Notes: generated by a model not told the origin, from the letters alone. A stretch of 64,000 bases of DNA from Lacinutrix algicola (GCF_001418085.1 NZ_LIQH01000041.1:1-64000); one strand, 5' to 3'; shown: positions 1 to 9,259, numbered from the stretch's first letter. A program made the numbers and translations.

Positions 1-1
1 A

Positions 2-3000
2 ACAGTAACAATCACAGATAATGACTCTGTTAATGTAACAATTGAAGATGTAACCGTAGATGAAGGTGATGGAACAGCAACTGTGCCAGTAACTTTAAGT
101 ACACCAAGTTCAGAAGATACAATAGTTGATATTGTAACAACAACAGGAACAGCAGGCACATCAGATTACACAGTTACAACAACAACAGTAACTATTCCAG
201 CAGGAGAGACTAGTGTAGATGTAATCATTCCAATAACAGATGATAATATTAGTGAGTCACCAGAAGACTTTACAGTTGAAGGAACGGTAACAAGTACAAA
301 CACTACTAATACAGATCCAGAAGGAACAGTAACAATCACAGATAATGACTCTGTTAATGTAACAATTGAAGATGTAACCGTAGATGAAGGTGATGGAACA
401 GCAACTGTGCCAGTAACTTTAAGTACACCAAGTTCAGAAGATACAATAGTTGATATTGTAACAACAACAGGAACAGCAGGCACATCAGATTACACAGTTA
501 CAACAACAACAGTAACTATTCCAGCAGGAGAGACTAGTGTAGATGTAATTATTCCAATTACAGATGACACAACAGGAGAACCAACAGAAGACTTCACAGT
601 TGATGGAACAGTAACCAGTGGTAACACAAGTAACACCGATCCAAGTGGAACAGTAACGATTACAGATAACGATTCAGTAACAGTTACTATCGGAGATGTA
701 GTTGTAGATGAAGGAGACGGAACAGCAACTGTACCAGTAACCTTAAATATCCCAAGTTCAGAAGATACAGTAGTTGTTATTGTAACAACAGACGGAACAG
801 CCGGAACATCAGATTACACAACGACAACAACAACGGTAACAATTCCAGCAGGAGCAACAAGTGTTGATGTTATCATCCCAATTACAGAGGATGCAACAGA
901 TGAGCCAGATGAAGATTTCACAGTAGACGGAACAGTAACTAGTGGTAACACAAGTAACACCGATCCAAGTGGAACAGTAACGATTACAGATAACGATTCA
1001 GTAACAGTTACTATCGGAGATGTAGTTGTAGATGAAGGAGACGGAACAGCAACTGTACCAGTAACCTTAAATATCCCAAGTTCAGAAGATACAGTAGTTG
1101 TTATTGTAACAACAGATGGAACAGCCGGAACATCAGATTACACAACGACAACAACAACGGTAACAATTCCAGCAGGAGCAACAAGTGTTGATGTTATCAT
1201 CCCAATTACAGAGGATGCAACAGATGAGCCAGATGAAGATTTCACAGTAGACGGAACAGTAACTAGTGGTAACACAAGTAACACCGATCCAAGTGGAACA
1301 GTAACGATTACGGATAACGATGGTACACCAACAGTAACCATTGGAGATGTAACCGTAGATGAAGGAGACGGCACAGTAACAGTACCAGTAAGTATCGATG
1401 TACCAAGTTCAGAAGATACCGTAGTTTCTATTGTAACAACAAGTGGAACAGCTGGCACATCAGATTATACTGAGACAACAACAACAGTAACAATTCCAGC
1501 AGGAGCAACAAGTGTTGATGTTATCATCCCAATCACAGAGGATGCAACAGATGAGCCAGATGAAGAGTTTACAGTAGACGGAACAGTAACTAGTGGTAAC
1601 ACAAGTAACACCGATCCAAGTGGAACAGTAACGATTACCGATAACGATGGGACACCAACAGTAACCATCGGAGATGTAACGGTAGATGAAGGAGACGGCA
1701 CAGTAACAGTACCAGTAAGCATCGATGTACCAAGTTCAGAAGATACAGTAGTTTCTATTGTAACAACAAGTGGAACAGCTGGCACATCAGATTATACTGA
1801 GACAACAACAACAGTAGTTATTCCAGCAGGAGCAACAAGTGTAGATGTTATTATACCAATAACAGATGATACTATAAGTGAAACACCAGAAGACTTCACA
1901 GTTGATGGTACAGTAACCAGTGGTAACACAACTAACACCGATCCAAGTGGAACAGTAACGATTACAGATAACGATTCAGTAACAGTTACTATCGGAGATG
2001 TAGTTGTAGATGAAGGAGACGGAACAGCAACTGTACCAGTAACCTTAAATATCCCAAGTTCAGAAGATACAGTAGTTGTTATTGTAACAACAGATGGAAC
2101 AGCCGGAACATCAGATTACACAACGACAACAACAACGGTAACAATTCCAGCAGGAGCAACAAGTGTTGATGTTATCATCCCAATTACAGAGGATGCAACA
2201 GATGAGCCAGATGAAGAGTTTACAGTAGACGGAACAGTAACTAGTGGTAACACAAGTAACACCGATCCAAGTGGAACAGTAACGATTACCGATAACGATG
2301 GGACACCAACAGTAACCATCGGAGATGTAACGGTAGATGAAGGAGACGGCACAGTAACAGTACCAGTAAGCATCGATGTACCAAGTTCAGAAGATACAGT
2401 AGTTTCTATTGTAACAACAAGTGGAACAGCTGGCACATCAGATTATACTGAGACAACAACAACAGTAGTTATTCCAGCAGGAGCAACAAGTGTAGATGTT
2501 ATTATACCAATAACAATTGATACAGAAGTTGAAGGAGACGAAGTATTTACAGTTGATGGAACAGTAACAAGTGGTAACACAACAAATACAGCCCCAAGTG
2601 GTACTGTAACAATTACAGATTGCCTATCTGATTTAACAGCAGATTGCGATGGTGATGGTGTATCAAACGGAGATGAGTTAACACCTCCAGATGGAGAGGA
2701 TCCAACAGATCCTACTGATCCATGTGAGTTTAATACTGATGATATTACTGTAACACCTAACACTACTTGGTTAGAAGCAGATTGTGATGGTGATGGTGTA
2801 ACAAATGGAGATGAATTAACACCTCCAGGTGGCGAAGAAGCAACAGATCCTAATGATCCATGTATGTTTATAGCAGATGATATTTCAGTAACACCAACTA
2901 TAGATTGGTTGGCAGCAGATTGCGATGGTGATGGTGTAACAAATGGAGATGAAGTTAATGATGGAACAGATCCATTAAGTAACTGTAGTTTCATTGCAGA

Positions 3001-3730
3001 TAGCGTAACACTTCCTCAGTCTACTGAGTGGTTTAATGGAGATTGTGACAATGACAATGTTCCAAATGGTATTGAATTCCCATTTGGAGATACAGATGGT
3101 GATGGAATACCAAACTGGTTAGATGCCGATGATGATAATGATGGAATTGATACAATTAATGAAGATTATGCAGATGTAGATATCTCTGATGGAGAAGTTG
3201 ATCCAACAGGAAACGACGATCCAACAGATAACGATACAGATGGAGATGGTACACCAGATTATTTAGATGATGATGATGATAATGATGGTATATTAACTAT
3301 TCATGAGAATCCAGATCCAAATGGAGATGGTATTGGATTTGGAGAAGATGCACAAGATAGTGATGGTGATGGTCTTCCAGATTACTTAGAGCCTGATAAT
3401 GGAGTTCTTCCTGCAACTGGTTTTGCAGACGATTTAGAAGTTTTCCAAGCAGTAACACCAAATGGAGATAATGATAATGATGTATTTATTATTAAAAACA
3501 TTGAGTTATTCCCAGAAAACACTGTTGAAATTTACAACAGATGGGGAGTTATAGTTTATGAAACTGAAGGGTATGGACAGAATGGTAAATACTTTAAAGG
3601 TGAATCTAATGGTAGAGTAACAATTAAACAAGGAGAGCAATTACCAGTTGGAACATATTTCTATATTGTTAAATACAAAAAAGGAGATGAAGCTAAATCT
3701 AAAGCTGGTTACCTATACATTCAACGTTAA
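2..3730 (+). CDS. Calx-beta repeat surface adhesin, T9SS cargo (5' truncated by window)
   Basis: The frame is open at the left edge, so this is the 3' part of a larger secreted protein. It shows eight Calx-beta-like units of 108-109 residues (each with V-D-E-G-D-G-T and ending T-I-T-D-N-D). Next come Cys- and Asp-rich thrombospondin type-3-like calcium-binding repeats (D-x-D-G-D-G), and finally a gliding-motility-associated C-terminal domain of the CHU_C/TIGR04131 type (A-V-T-P-N-G-D near the start, I-Y-N-R-W-G in the middle). In Flavobacterium, proteins with this tail (SprB, for example) are exported by T9SS and run along the cell surface as adhesins. The PorP/SprF gene next door fits a SprB-SprF style pair. 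The product is extremely Thr/Val/Asp rich. The exact substrate or surface bound is not visible. Confidence 0.9.
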   Translation, partial: TVTITDNDSVNVTIEDVTVDEGDGTATVPVTLSTPSSEDTIVDIVTTTGTAGTSDYTVTTTTVTIPAGETSVDVIIPITDDNISESPEDFTVEGTVTSTNTTNTDPEGTVTITDNDSVNVTIEDVTVDEGDGTATVPVTLSTPSSEDTIVDIVTTTGTAGTSDYTVTTTTVTIPAGETSVDVIIPITDDTTGEPTEDFTVDGTVTSGNTSNTDPSGTVTITDNDSVTVTIGDVVVDEGDGTATVPVTLNIPSSEDTVVVIVTTDGTAGTSDYTTTTTTVTIPAGATSVDVIIPITEDATDEPDEDFTVDGTVTSGNTSNTDPSGTVTITDNDSVTVTIGDVVVDEGDGTATVPVTLNIPSSEDTVVVIVTTDGTAGTSDYTTTTTTVTIPAGATSVDVIIPITEDATDEPDEDFTVDGTVTSGNTSNTDPSGTVTITDNDGTPTVTIGDVTVDEGDGTVTVPVSIDVPSSEDTVVSIVTTSGTAGTSDYTETTTTVTIPAGATSVDVIIPITEDATDEPDEEFTVDGTVTSGNTSNTDPSGTVTITDNDGTPTVTIGDVTVDEGDGTVTVPVSIDVPSSEDTVVSIVTTSGTAGTSDYTETTTTVVIPAGATSVDVIIPITDDTISETPEDFTVDGTVTSGNTTNTDPSGTVTITDNDSVTVTIGDVVVDEGDGTATVPVTLNIPSSEDTVVVIVTTDGTAGTSDYTTTTTTVTIPAGATSVDVIIPITEDATDEPDEEFTVDGTVTSGNTSNTDPSGTVTITDNDGTPTVTIGDVTVDEGDGTVTVPVSIDVPSSEDTVVSIVTTSGTAGTSDYTETTTTVVIPAGATSVDVIIPITIDTEVEGDEVFTVDGTVTSGNTTNTAPSGTVTITDCLSDLTADCDGDGVSNGDELTPPDGEDPTDPTDPCEFNTDDITVTPNTTWLEADCDGDGVTNGDELTPPGGEEATDPNDPCMFIADDISVTPTIDWLAADCDGDGVTNGDEVNDGTDPLSNCSFIADSVTLPQSTEWFNGDCDNDNVPNGIEFPFGDTDGDGIPNWLDADDDNDGIDTINEDYADVDISDGEVDPTGNDDPTDNDTDGDGTPDYLDDDDDNDGILTIHENPDPNGDGIGFGEDAQDSDGDGLPDYLEPDNGVLPATGFADDLEVFQAVTPNGDNDNDVFIIKNIELFPENTVEIYNRWGVIVYETEGYGQNGKYFKGESNGRVTIKQGEQLPVGTYFYIVKYKKGDEAKSKAGYLYIQR
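26..2620 (+). repeat. Eight tandem 324/327-bp in-frame repeats
   Basis: Units start at 26, 350, 674, 998, 1322, 1649, 1976 and 2300; more probably precede the window. Units 1-4 and 7 are 324 bp and units 5 and 6 are 327 bp; unit 8 runs from 2300 to about 2620. Units 3 and 4 differ at only two positions that I can find. Unit 8 repeats unit 6 without visible change over about 215 bp. The whole tract encodes Calx-beta-like domains. Confidence 0.95.
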
Positions 3731-3743
3731 TTAAACAAATAAT

Positions 3744-3766
3744 GAAGGCAGAGCAATTCTGCCTTC
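3744..3766 (+). terminator. Intercistronic hairpin
   Basis: Nine-bp perfect stem (GAAGGCAGA/TCTGCCTTC) with a 5-nt loop, between the adhesin stop codon and the PorP/SprF start. No T run follows, so it is more likely a partial terminator or an mRNA-stabilising end than a strong terminator. Confidence 0.5.
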
Positions 3767-3789
3767 AAAATTAAATTATACCTTTTATA

Positions 3790-4722
3790 ATGAAAAATAG
3801 AATATTAATTTTAGTAATCCTTATCAGTTCTATATTTGCTGTAGAGAGTACTGCACAACAGGATGCTCAATACACACAGTATATGTATAATACAATGAGT
3901 GTAAATCCAGCTTATGCAGGATCTAGACAAGGTATTAGCATGACAGGATTGTATAGAACACAATGGGTAGGTCTAGATGGAGCTCCAGATACACAAACTT
4001 TTAATATTCATTCTCCAATTGGTGATAATGAAAAGGTTGGTTTGGGTTTATCTATTATTAATGATAATATTGGTCCAACTCACGAAACTTATTTTGATAT
4101 AGATTTCTCATATACAATTAATACTTCAGAAGAAGGAAAGTTAGCTTTTGGTTTAAAAGCTGGAGGTCATTTACTAGATGTGGCTTATTCAGAGTTAAGT
4201 CAGTTTAATGCAAATGATCAATTATTACAATCAGATATTGAAAATAAATTTTCACCAAACATTGGTGCTGGTGTTTATTATAGAAAAGGAGATAGATGGT
4301 ATGTAGGTTTGTCTGTACCTAATTTATTAGAGACTAAACATTTTGACAAAGCCTCTCTATCTGTAGCAAAAGAGAATGTTAACCTTTACCTTATTGGTGG
4401 ATATGTATTCGATATTAATCATGATTTAAAACTTAAACCAGCTGTATTATTAAAAGGAGTTGCAGGAGCACCCTTACAAGCAGATTTAACTGTTAATGCT
4501 TTATTAAAAGAAAAATTAACATTAGGTTTAGCTTATAGGTGGAGTGCAGCAGTAAGTGCTTTAGTTGGTTATCAATTAACAGATAGACTTATGTTAGGAT
4601 TAGCTTACGATAGAGAAACAACAGATTTAGGAAAAACGCAGTTCGAACAAGGTTCTTATGAAGTATTTTTAAGATTTGAAATTTTTGACGAGCAAAAAAT
4701 ATTATCTCCAAGATTCTTCTAA
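3790..4722 (+). CDS. PorP/SprF family type IX secretion membrane protein
   Basis: The 310-residue product has an N-terminal signal peptide ending near STAQQ. It then carries the family hallmark Q-Y-T-Q-Y-M-Y-N-T-x-S-V-N-P-A-Y-A-G and alternating beta strands to the C-terminus, as expected of an outer-membrane barrel. PorP/SprF proteins act in T9SS; in Flavobacterium johnsoniae SprF is needed to place SprB on the surface, and paralogues usually sit beside the large cargo protein they serve. It lies 59 bp after the adhesin and 18 bp before the OmpA-family gene, which suggests a shared transcript. It is probably a dedicated partner of the upstream adhesin rather than the core PorP; which of the two cannot be decided here. 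Confidence 0.9.
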   Translation: MKNRILILVILISSIFAVESTAQQDAQYTQYMYNTMSVNPAYAGSRQGISMTGLYRTQWVGLDGAPDTQTFNIHSPIGDNEKVGLGLSIINDNIGPTHETYFDIDFSYTINTSEEGKLAFGLKAGGHLLDVAYSELSQFNANDQLLQSDIENKFSPNIGAGVYYRKGDRWYVGLSVPNLLETKHFDKASLSVAKENVNLYLIGGYVFDINHDLKLKPAVLLKGVAGAPLQADLTVNALLKEKLTLGLAYRWSAAVSALVGYQLTDRLMLGLAYDRETTDLGKTQFEQGSYEVFLRFEIFDEQKILSPRFF

Positions 4723-4740
4723 ATTTAGAAATTAGTAATT

Positions 4741-6666
4741 ATGAAAAAAAGAATATATATAATATTAGCAATTTTTGCGATATCCTTTAACACTGCCTTT
4801 TCTCAAGAGGATGGTAAGGTTAATACAGGTGTAGATAAAGAGTATAAGGGCTTAGAGTATAAAGAAGTAATTAGAAATCTTTCTAAGCTTGTTAAATCGG
4901 GAAATAACAGTCCAGAAGTATTAAATAAATTAGCTAATGCTTATTATTTTAATGTTGAAATGGAAGAGGCTTCAAAATGGTATGGAGAACTTTTAGCCCA
5001 AGATACTGCTATAGATTTCGAGAATTACTATAGATATGCAATGGCACTTAAAGCTACTGGTAAATATGAAGATGCAAACAAGTATTTAAAAAAGTTTGCC
5101 GTTCTTAATCCTAATGATTCAAGAGCAATAAAATATTTAGAATCTCCAGATTATTTAACAACAATCGATAAATTATCAGGTAACTTTATAATTGAAAACT
5201 TAGATTTTAATTCGCGTTTTTCAGATTTTGGAACTTCGTTTTATAAAGATGGAATTGTATTTGCTTCTTCAAGAGGTGATGGTAAATTATATAAGTGGAA
5301 CGAACAACCTTTTTTAGATCTATATTATGTAACAGACGATGGAAGTAATCCAATAAAATTTTCTGAAGAAATAAATACTAAATTTCATGAATCTTCTACA
5401 ACATTTACAGAGGATGGAAAAACAATGTATTTTACACGTAATAATTATATTAACGGTAAGAAAAGAAAGAGTAGTGAAAAGGTAGTTGGTTTAAAAATAT
5501 ATAAAGCAACATTAAATGAAGATGGTGAATGGTCTGATGTTACTTCTATGCCATTTAATAACGATGAGTATAATGTAGCACATCCAGCATTAAGTTTAGA
5601 CAATAGTAAACTTTATTTTGCATCAGATATGCCAGGAACTAGAGGACAGTCAGATATTTTTGTTGTCAATATTTTTGAAGATGGTAATTATGGAGAACCT
5701 ACAAATCTTGGAGATGTTGTAAATACAGAAGGAAGAGAAAACTTTCCTTATGTTAGTAATAATGGAACACTATACTTCTCTTCAAATGGACATCAAGGTT
5801 TAGGAGGTTTAGACATTTTCTATGCTAATTTAAATGGTGACATTAAGAAAATCGAAAATTTAGGTAAGCCTATTAATAGTCCTCGTGATGATTTTGAATT
5901 TATTATAGATGAATTCACTAATATTGGTTATTTAACATCTAACAGATATAATGGTAAAGGAGATGATGATATTTACAAATTTGAACGTGAAATATGTAAT
6001 CAATTAGTAGCAGGAACAGTAGTAGATAAAAACACTAACATTGTAATACCAGAAGCAAATGTTATTATTTACAATGGTAGTAAGGAAAAAGTATATCGTT
6101 TTACAACTGATGTTAACGGCGCATTTAGCTATAATACAGATTGTAAAAAGGGAACTTATAAAGCAGTTGCCAGTAAAGAAGGTTACGATTCTGAAGAGTT
6201 GACTTATATTATAGATCCAGAAATTAAATTAGATTTAGCACTTAAGCTTAATTTAACTCCAAAAACAACTATCGACGAACCGGCAGCGATTGGTGAAGAT
6301 TTATTTGTGTTATTAGATTTAGATCCTATTTATTTTGATTTCGATAAATCTTACATTAGACCAGATGCTCAAATAGAATTACAAAAAGTAATAAATTACT
6401 TAAAGCAATATCCTTCAGTAAATATTGATGTACAATCGCATACAGATTCAAGAGCGACTCATGAATATAACGAAGCATTATCACAACGTAGAAACGTTTC
6501 TACTAAAAATTGGATAATACAAAAAGGAGGTATTTCGCCAAATCGCCTTACAGGAAGAGGATATGGAGAAACGCAACTTGCAAATAAATGTTCAGATGGT
6601 GTTAAATGTAGTGAAGAAGAACATCAAGAAAATAGACGTAGTATGTTTATTGTAACTAGAAACTAG
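4741..6666 (+). CDS. PorE-like TPR / beta-propeller / OmpA protein
   Basis: The 641-residue product has a signal peptide (to about residue 21), TPR-like helices at about 45-130, WD40-like (PD40) propeller blades at about 165-410 with repeated Y-F-S/A-S-N/D motifs, a carboxypeptidase-regulatory-like beta-sandwich at about 415-500, and an OmpA-type peptidoglycan-binding domain from about 530 (Y-F-D-F-D-K-S, H-T-D-S-R, R-R-N-V-S). This domain order is that of PorE of the T9SS. It probably anchors the surface complex to peptidoglycan. It is the last gene of the adhesin cluster and is followed by a clear terminator. It could equally be a paralogue serving only this adhesin. Confidence 0.88.
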   Translation: MKKRIYIILAIFAISFNTAFSQEDGKVNTGVDKEYKGLEYKEVIRNLSKLVKSGNNSPEVLNKLANAYYFNVEMEEASKWYGELLAQDTAIDFENYYRYAMALKATGKYEDANKYLKKFAVLNPNDSRAIKYLESPDYLTTIDKLSGNFIIENLDFNSRFSDFGTSFYKDGIVFASSRGDGKLYKWNEQPFLDLYYVTDDGSNPIKFSEEINTKFHESSTTFTEDGKTMYFTRNNYINGKKRKSSEKVVGLKIYKATLNEDGEWSDVTSMPFNNDEYNVAHPALSLDNSKLYFASDMPGTRGQSDIFVVNIFEDGNYGEPTNLGDVVNTEGRENFPYVSNNGTLYFSSNGHQGLGGLDIFYANLNGDIKKIENLGKPINSPRDDFEFIIDEFTNIGYLTSNRYNGKGDDDIYKFEREICNQLVAGTVVDKNTNIVIPEANVIIYNGSKEKVYRFTTDVNGAFSYNTDCKKGTYKAVASKEGYDSEELTYIIDPEIKLDLALKLNLTPKTTIDEPAAIGEDLFVLLDLDPIYFDFDKSYIRPDAQIELQKVINYLKQYPSVNIDVQSHTDSRATHEYNEALSQRRNVSTKNWIIQKGGISPNRLTGRGYGETQLANKCSDGVKCSEEEHQENRRSMFIVTRN

Positions 6667-6706
6667 ATATTTACAACATTAATAATCCATTGAGATTGTC
6701 AATAAT

Positions 6707-6736
6707 AAAAAGTGCCATAGAAATATGGCACTTTTT
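6707..6736 (+). terminator. Rho-independent terminator
   Basis: The stem AAAAAGTGCCATA/TATGGCACTTTTT with a 4-nt loop ends in a T run, 40 bp after the OmpA-family gene. Confidence 0.85.
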
Positions 6737-6795
6737 ATGCTTTATTCTCAATATTAAAATAAACTAAAAACCCTTATAATATTGAGGCTATTTTG

Positions 6796-6803
6796 TAAAT
6801 TTG
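6796..6803 (+). promoter_or_regulatory. -7 box for idi
   Basis: TAAATTTG matches the Bacteroidota TAnnTTTG element, 19 bp before the ATG at 6822. No clear -33 TTG is seen at the proper distance. Its position argues against the upstream TTG (6801) being the start codon. Confidence 0.55.
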
Positions 6804-6821
6804 TTTTCCTCAATAAATATA

Positions 6822-7358
6822 ATGGCTGAAGAAAAAGTAATTTTAGTAAACGAAAAAGATGAGCAAATAGGTTTAATGCCTAAAATGGAAGCTCACGAAA
6901 AAGCTATTTTACATCGCGCTTTCTCTGTTTTTATTTTTAATGATAAAAACGAATTAATGCTTCAGCAACGTGCATTAAGTAAATACCATTCACCAGGATT
7001 GTGGACAAATACTTGTTGTAGCCATCAAAGAGATGGAGAAAGTAATTTAGAAGCTGGAACAAGACGTTTACAAGAAGAAATGGGTTTTGTAGCACCTTTA
7101 GAAGAGAAAATGTCTTTTATTTATAAAGCGCCTTTCGATAATGGTTTAACAGAACACGAGTTAGATCACATTATGGTTGGTAACTATAACGAAATTCCTA
7201 ATATTAATAAAGAAGAAGTTGAGGCATGGAAATGGATGCCTTTAGAAATGGTGAAAAAGGATATTAAACAGCAACCAGAAATATATACAGCTTGGTTTAA
7301 GATAATATTTGATAAATTCTACAATTTCATAAATATAACAGATGAAAGTAACAGTTAA
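6822..7358 (+). CDS. idi: Isopentenyl-diphosphate delta-isomerase, type 1
   Basis: Interconverts IPP and DMAPP in isoprenoid synthesis, in the cytoplasm. The product is a 178-residue Nudix-fold protein with the catalytic cysteine segment W-T-N-T-C-C-S-H, the R-L-Q-E-E-M-G-F Nudix helix, and the acidic T-E-H-E-L-D segment that carries the catalytic Glu and metal ligands of type 1 enzymes. A longer frame could start at TTG 6801, but that codon lies in the -7 box, so ATG 6822 is preferred. The 3' end overlaps the next gene by 17 bp, implying translational coupling with the QueD-like gene and manA. Confidence 0.93.
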   Translation: MAEEKVILVNEKDEQIGLMPKMEAHEKAILHRAFSVFIFNDKNELMLQQRALSKYHSPGLWTNTCCSHQRDGESNLEAGTRRLQEEMGFVAPLEEKMSFIYKAPFDNGLTEHELDHIMVGNYNEIPNINKEEVEAWKWMPLEMVKKDIKQQPEIYTAWFKIIFDKFYNFINITDESNS

Positions 7359-7749
7359 TAGGCGTGCACATTTTAATGCAGCACATAGACTGTATCGAAA
7401 AGACTGGAGTAACGAAAAAAACAATGCTGTTTTTGGTAAATGTAATAACGCTAATTATCATGGGCATAATTATGAACTCATTGCTAGTGTTACTGGAGAT
7501 ATAGACCCAGAAACGGGTTTTGTTATAGATATGAAAAATTTAAAAGATATTATTAAATCTGAAGTTGAAGATGCTTTCGATCATAAAAACTTAAACTTGG
7601 ATGTAGCTGAATTTAAAGACTTGAATCCTACTGCAGAAAACATTGTTGTTATTATTCATAAAAAAATAAAAGCTAAGCTAGAATCACATTTAGAGTTAGA
7701 AGTTACTTTATATGAAACACCAAGAAATTTTGTAAGCTATTCAGGTTAA
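7342..7749 (+). CDS. queD: 6-pyruvoyltetrahydropterin / 6-carboxytetrahydropterin synthase family
   Basis: The 135-residue T-fold protein has zinc ligands His15 (A-A-H-R), His40 and His42 (Y-H-G-H-N-Y) and the catalytic Cys34 six residues before the first of these, as in QueD and PTPS enzymes. QueD makes 6-carboxy-tetrahydropterin for queuosine; PTPS homologues make tetrahydrobiopterin precursors, and the sequence alone does not settle which. No other queuosine gene is nearby. It overlaps idi by 17 bp and ends 2 bp before manA, so the three are probably one transcript. Confidence 0.85.
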   Translation: MKVTVNRRAHFNAAHRLYRKDWSNEKNNAVFGKCNNANYHGHNYELIASVTGDIDPETGFVIDMKNLKDIIKSEVEDAFDHKNLNLDVAEFKDLNPTAENIVVIIHKKIKAKLESHLELEVTLYETPRNFVSYSG

Positions 7750-7751
7750 TA

Positions 7752-8732
7752 ATGATTAAAAATAAATTCTACCCAATTAAGTTTCAACCCATTTTCAAAG
7801 AAAAAATTTGGGGAGGAAATAAATTAAAATCTGTTTTAAATAAAAAGACAGAGGGCAATTCAATTGGAGAAAGTTGGGAAATTAGTGATGTTGATGAGAA
7901 CGATGTTTCTATAGTATCTAATGGCGCATTAAAAGGACAATCGCTTAAGACACTTTTAAATGAGTATACTTCAGACTTAATAGGAATTAAAAACCATAAA
8001 GCTTTTGGCAATAAGTTTCCATTACTAATTAAATTTATAGACGCAAAGGAAGATTTATCTATCCAGTTACACCCTAATAATGAAATGGCAGCTAAACGCC
8101 ATAATTCTTTTGGGAAAACAGAAATGTGGTATGTTTTACAAGCAGACCAAGATGCTAATTTAATAGTTGGATTTAATCAGGAGATGACTTCCGATAAATA
8201 CTTAAATCATTTAAGGAATAAGACACTTCCAAAAATTTTAAATTTTGATAAGGTAAAACCCGGAGACACTTATTTTATAGATGTTGGTCTTATACATGCT
8301 ATTGGAGCAGGAGTAATGGTTGCAGAAATACAACAAACTAGTGATGTAACTTATAGAGTTTACGATTGGGATAGAGTAGATGCTAATGGTAATTCTAGAG
8401 ATTTACATAATGATTTAGCAATAGATGCTATTAATTTTGATTTGAAAGACGATTTTAGGATTAACTATTCTAAAAAAGAGAACCAAACAAACAAGTTATT
8501 AACTTGCCCTTATTTTACTACAAACTATTTGTCTTTACAAGGTTCGATATTAGAAAAAGAAAATACTTACGATTCTTTTATGATCTATCTATGTGTAGAT
8601 GGCGAGGCTACAATTATAGCTTCTGGATTTTCAGAAACTATAAAAAAAGGAGAAACAGTTTTAATGCCAGCAGCAATTACATTTTTTAAAATTGAAGCAG
8701 AAGCAGCAGAACTACTCGAGGTTTATATTTAA
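7752..8732 (+). CDS. manA: Mannose-6-phosphate isomerase, class I
   Basis: Interconverts mannose-6-phosphate and fructose-6-phosphate for glycan precursors. The 326-residue cupin-type product matches the short class I (Bacillus-like) form: N-terminal K-E-K-I-W-G-G, zinc ligands in I-Q-L-H-P-N and K-T-E-M-W-Y, and the later ligand in G-L-I-H-A-I-G-A-G. It begins 2 bp after the QueD-like gene, so it is co-transcribed. It is likely to feed GDP-mannose or polysaccharide synthesis. Confidence 0.92.
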   Translation: MIKNKFYPIKFQPIFKEKIWGGNKLKSVLNKKTEGNSIGESWEISDVDENDVSIVSNGALKGQSLKTLLNEYTSDLIGIKNHKAFGNKFPLLIKFIDAKEDLSIQLHPNNEMAAKRHNSFGKTEMWYVLQADQDANLIVGFNQEMTSDKYLNHLRNKTLPKILNFDKVKPGDTYFIDVGLIHAIGAGVMVAEIQQTSDVTYRVYDWDRVDANGNSRDLHNDLAIDAINFDLKDDFRINYSKKENQTNKLLTCPYFTTNYLSLQGSILEKENTYDSFMIYLCVDGEATIIASGFSETIKKGETVLMPAAITFFKIEAEAAELLEVYI

Positions 8733-8789
8733 ATTGTTTTAATATAAAACAGTTCATTCTTTTCAATCATTTATTCCAAATTAATTCTT

Positions 8790-8797
8790 TACTTTTG
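8790..8797 (+). promoter_or_regulatory. -7 box for the 88-residue gene
   Basis: TACTTTTG fits TAnnTTTG, 22 bp before the ATG at 8820. No clear TTG at -33. Confidence 0.5.
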
Positions 8798-8819
8798 TCG
8801 CTTAAATAAAATTAATATT

Positions 8820-9086
8820 ATGGCAAATAAAAGAGACCTAAAAAAAGACCTTAATTATGTATTAGGGGACATTATTGAAGCAGTTTATGTTTGGGAATAT
8901 AGCAACTCTAGCAAGGACACTAAACAAAGTGAAGCAGTTATTGATGATGCAATTAAGGTTTTCGATGATTTAATAGCAAGAGTTAATGCAAAAGATGTAG
9001 AAAATAAAAAAGCACATTTTAAGGCAATTAGTTCAGAATTAGAGACTAAAGGTCTTGAATTAATTGAGAGAATAAATAAATTGTAA
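8820..9086 (+). CDS. Small helical protein of unknown function
   Basis: The 88-residue product is acidic/basic mixed and predicted to be almost entirely helical, with no signal peptide or membrane segment. I recognise the type as a small conserved Bacteroidota protein but not a function. It has its own -7 box and stands alone between manA and tRNA-Thr. The helical periodicity (A-x-x-D-D-A-I-K-V-F-D-D-L) would suit a small dimer or an adaptor, which is inference only. Confidence 0.7.
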   Translation: MANKRDLKKDLNYVLGDIIEAVYVWEYSNSSKDTKQSEAVIDDAIKVFDDLIARVNAKDVENKKAHFKAISSELETKGLELIERINKL

Positions 9087-9102
9087 AAAAGTTCAAAAAA
9101 AC

Positions 9103-9133
9103 TTTGTAGATATCAAATACAAAATTATATTTG
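9103..9133 (+). promoter_or_regulatory. Promoter of tRNA-Thr
   Basis: TTTG (9103-9106), 19 bp, then TATATTTG (9126-9133): a complete flavobacterial promoter ending 10 bp before the tRNA. Confidence 0.8.
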
Positions 9134-9143
9134 CAACCGTTTG

Positions 9144-9217
9144 GCCGATGTAGCTCAGCTGGCTAGAGCAGCTGATTTGTAATCAGCAGGTCGTGGGTTC
9201 GAGTCCCTCCATCGGCT
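9144..9217 (+). tRNA. tRNA-Thr (anticodon TGT)
   Basis: 74-nt cloverleaf: acceptor stem GCCGATG (9144-9150) pairs with CATCGGC (9210-9216); D arm GCTC...GAGC; anticodon stem CTGAT around TGT; T arm with GGTTCGAGTCC. No CCA is encoded; the discriminator base is T. A terminator follows at once. Confidence 0.96.
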
Positions 9218-9223
9218 CTTATT

Positions 9224-9259
9224 AAACCTTAACTACTAATGTAGTTAAGGTTTTTTCTT
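9224..9259 (+). terminator. Terminator of tRNA-Thr
   Basis: 13-bp perfect stem (AAACCTTAACTAC / GTAGTTAAGGTTT), 4-nt loop, then a T-rich run. Confidence 0.9.

Noticed and set aside
26-2620. Regular ~324-bp periodicity that could suggest a CRISPR or satellite array, and long antisense frames
   Set aside because: The repeats are in frame and encode Calx-beta domains. The antisense frames follow only from the biased codons.
6801-6821. TTG start for idi seven codons upstream
   Set aside because: It falls in the -7 box, and the added residues are not family-like.
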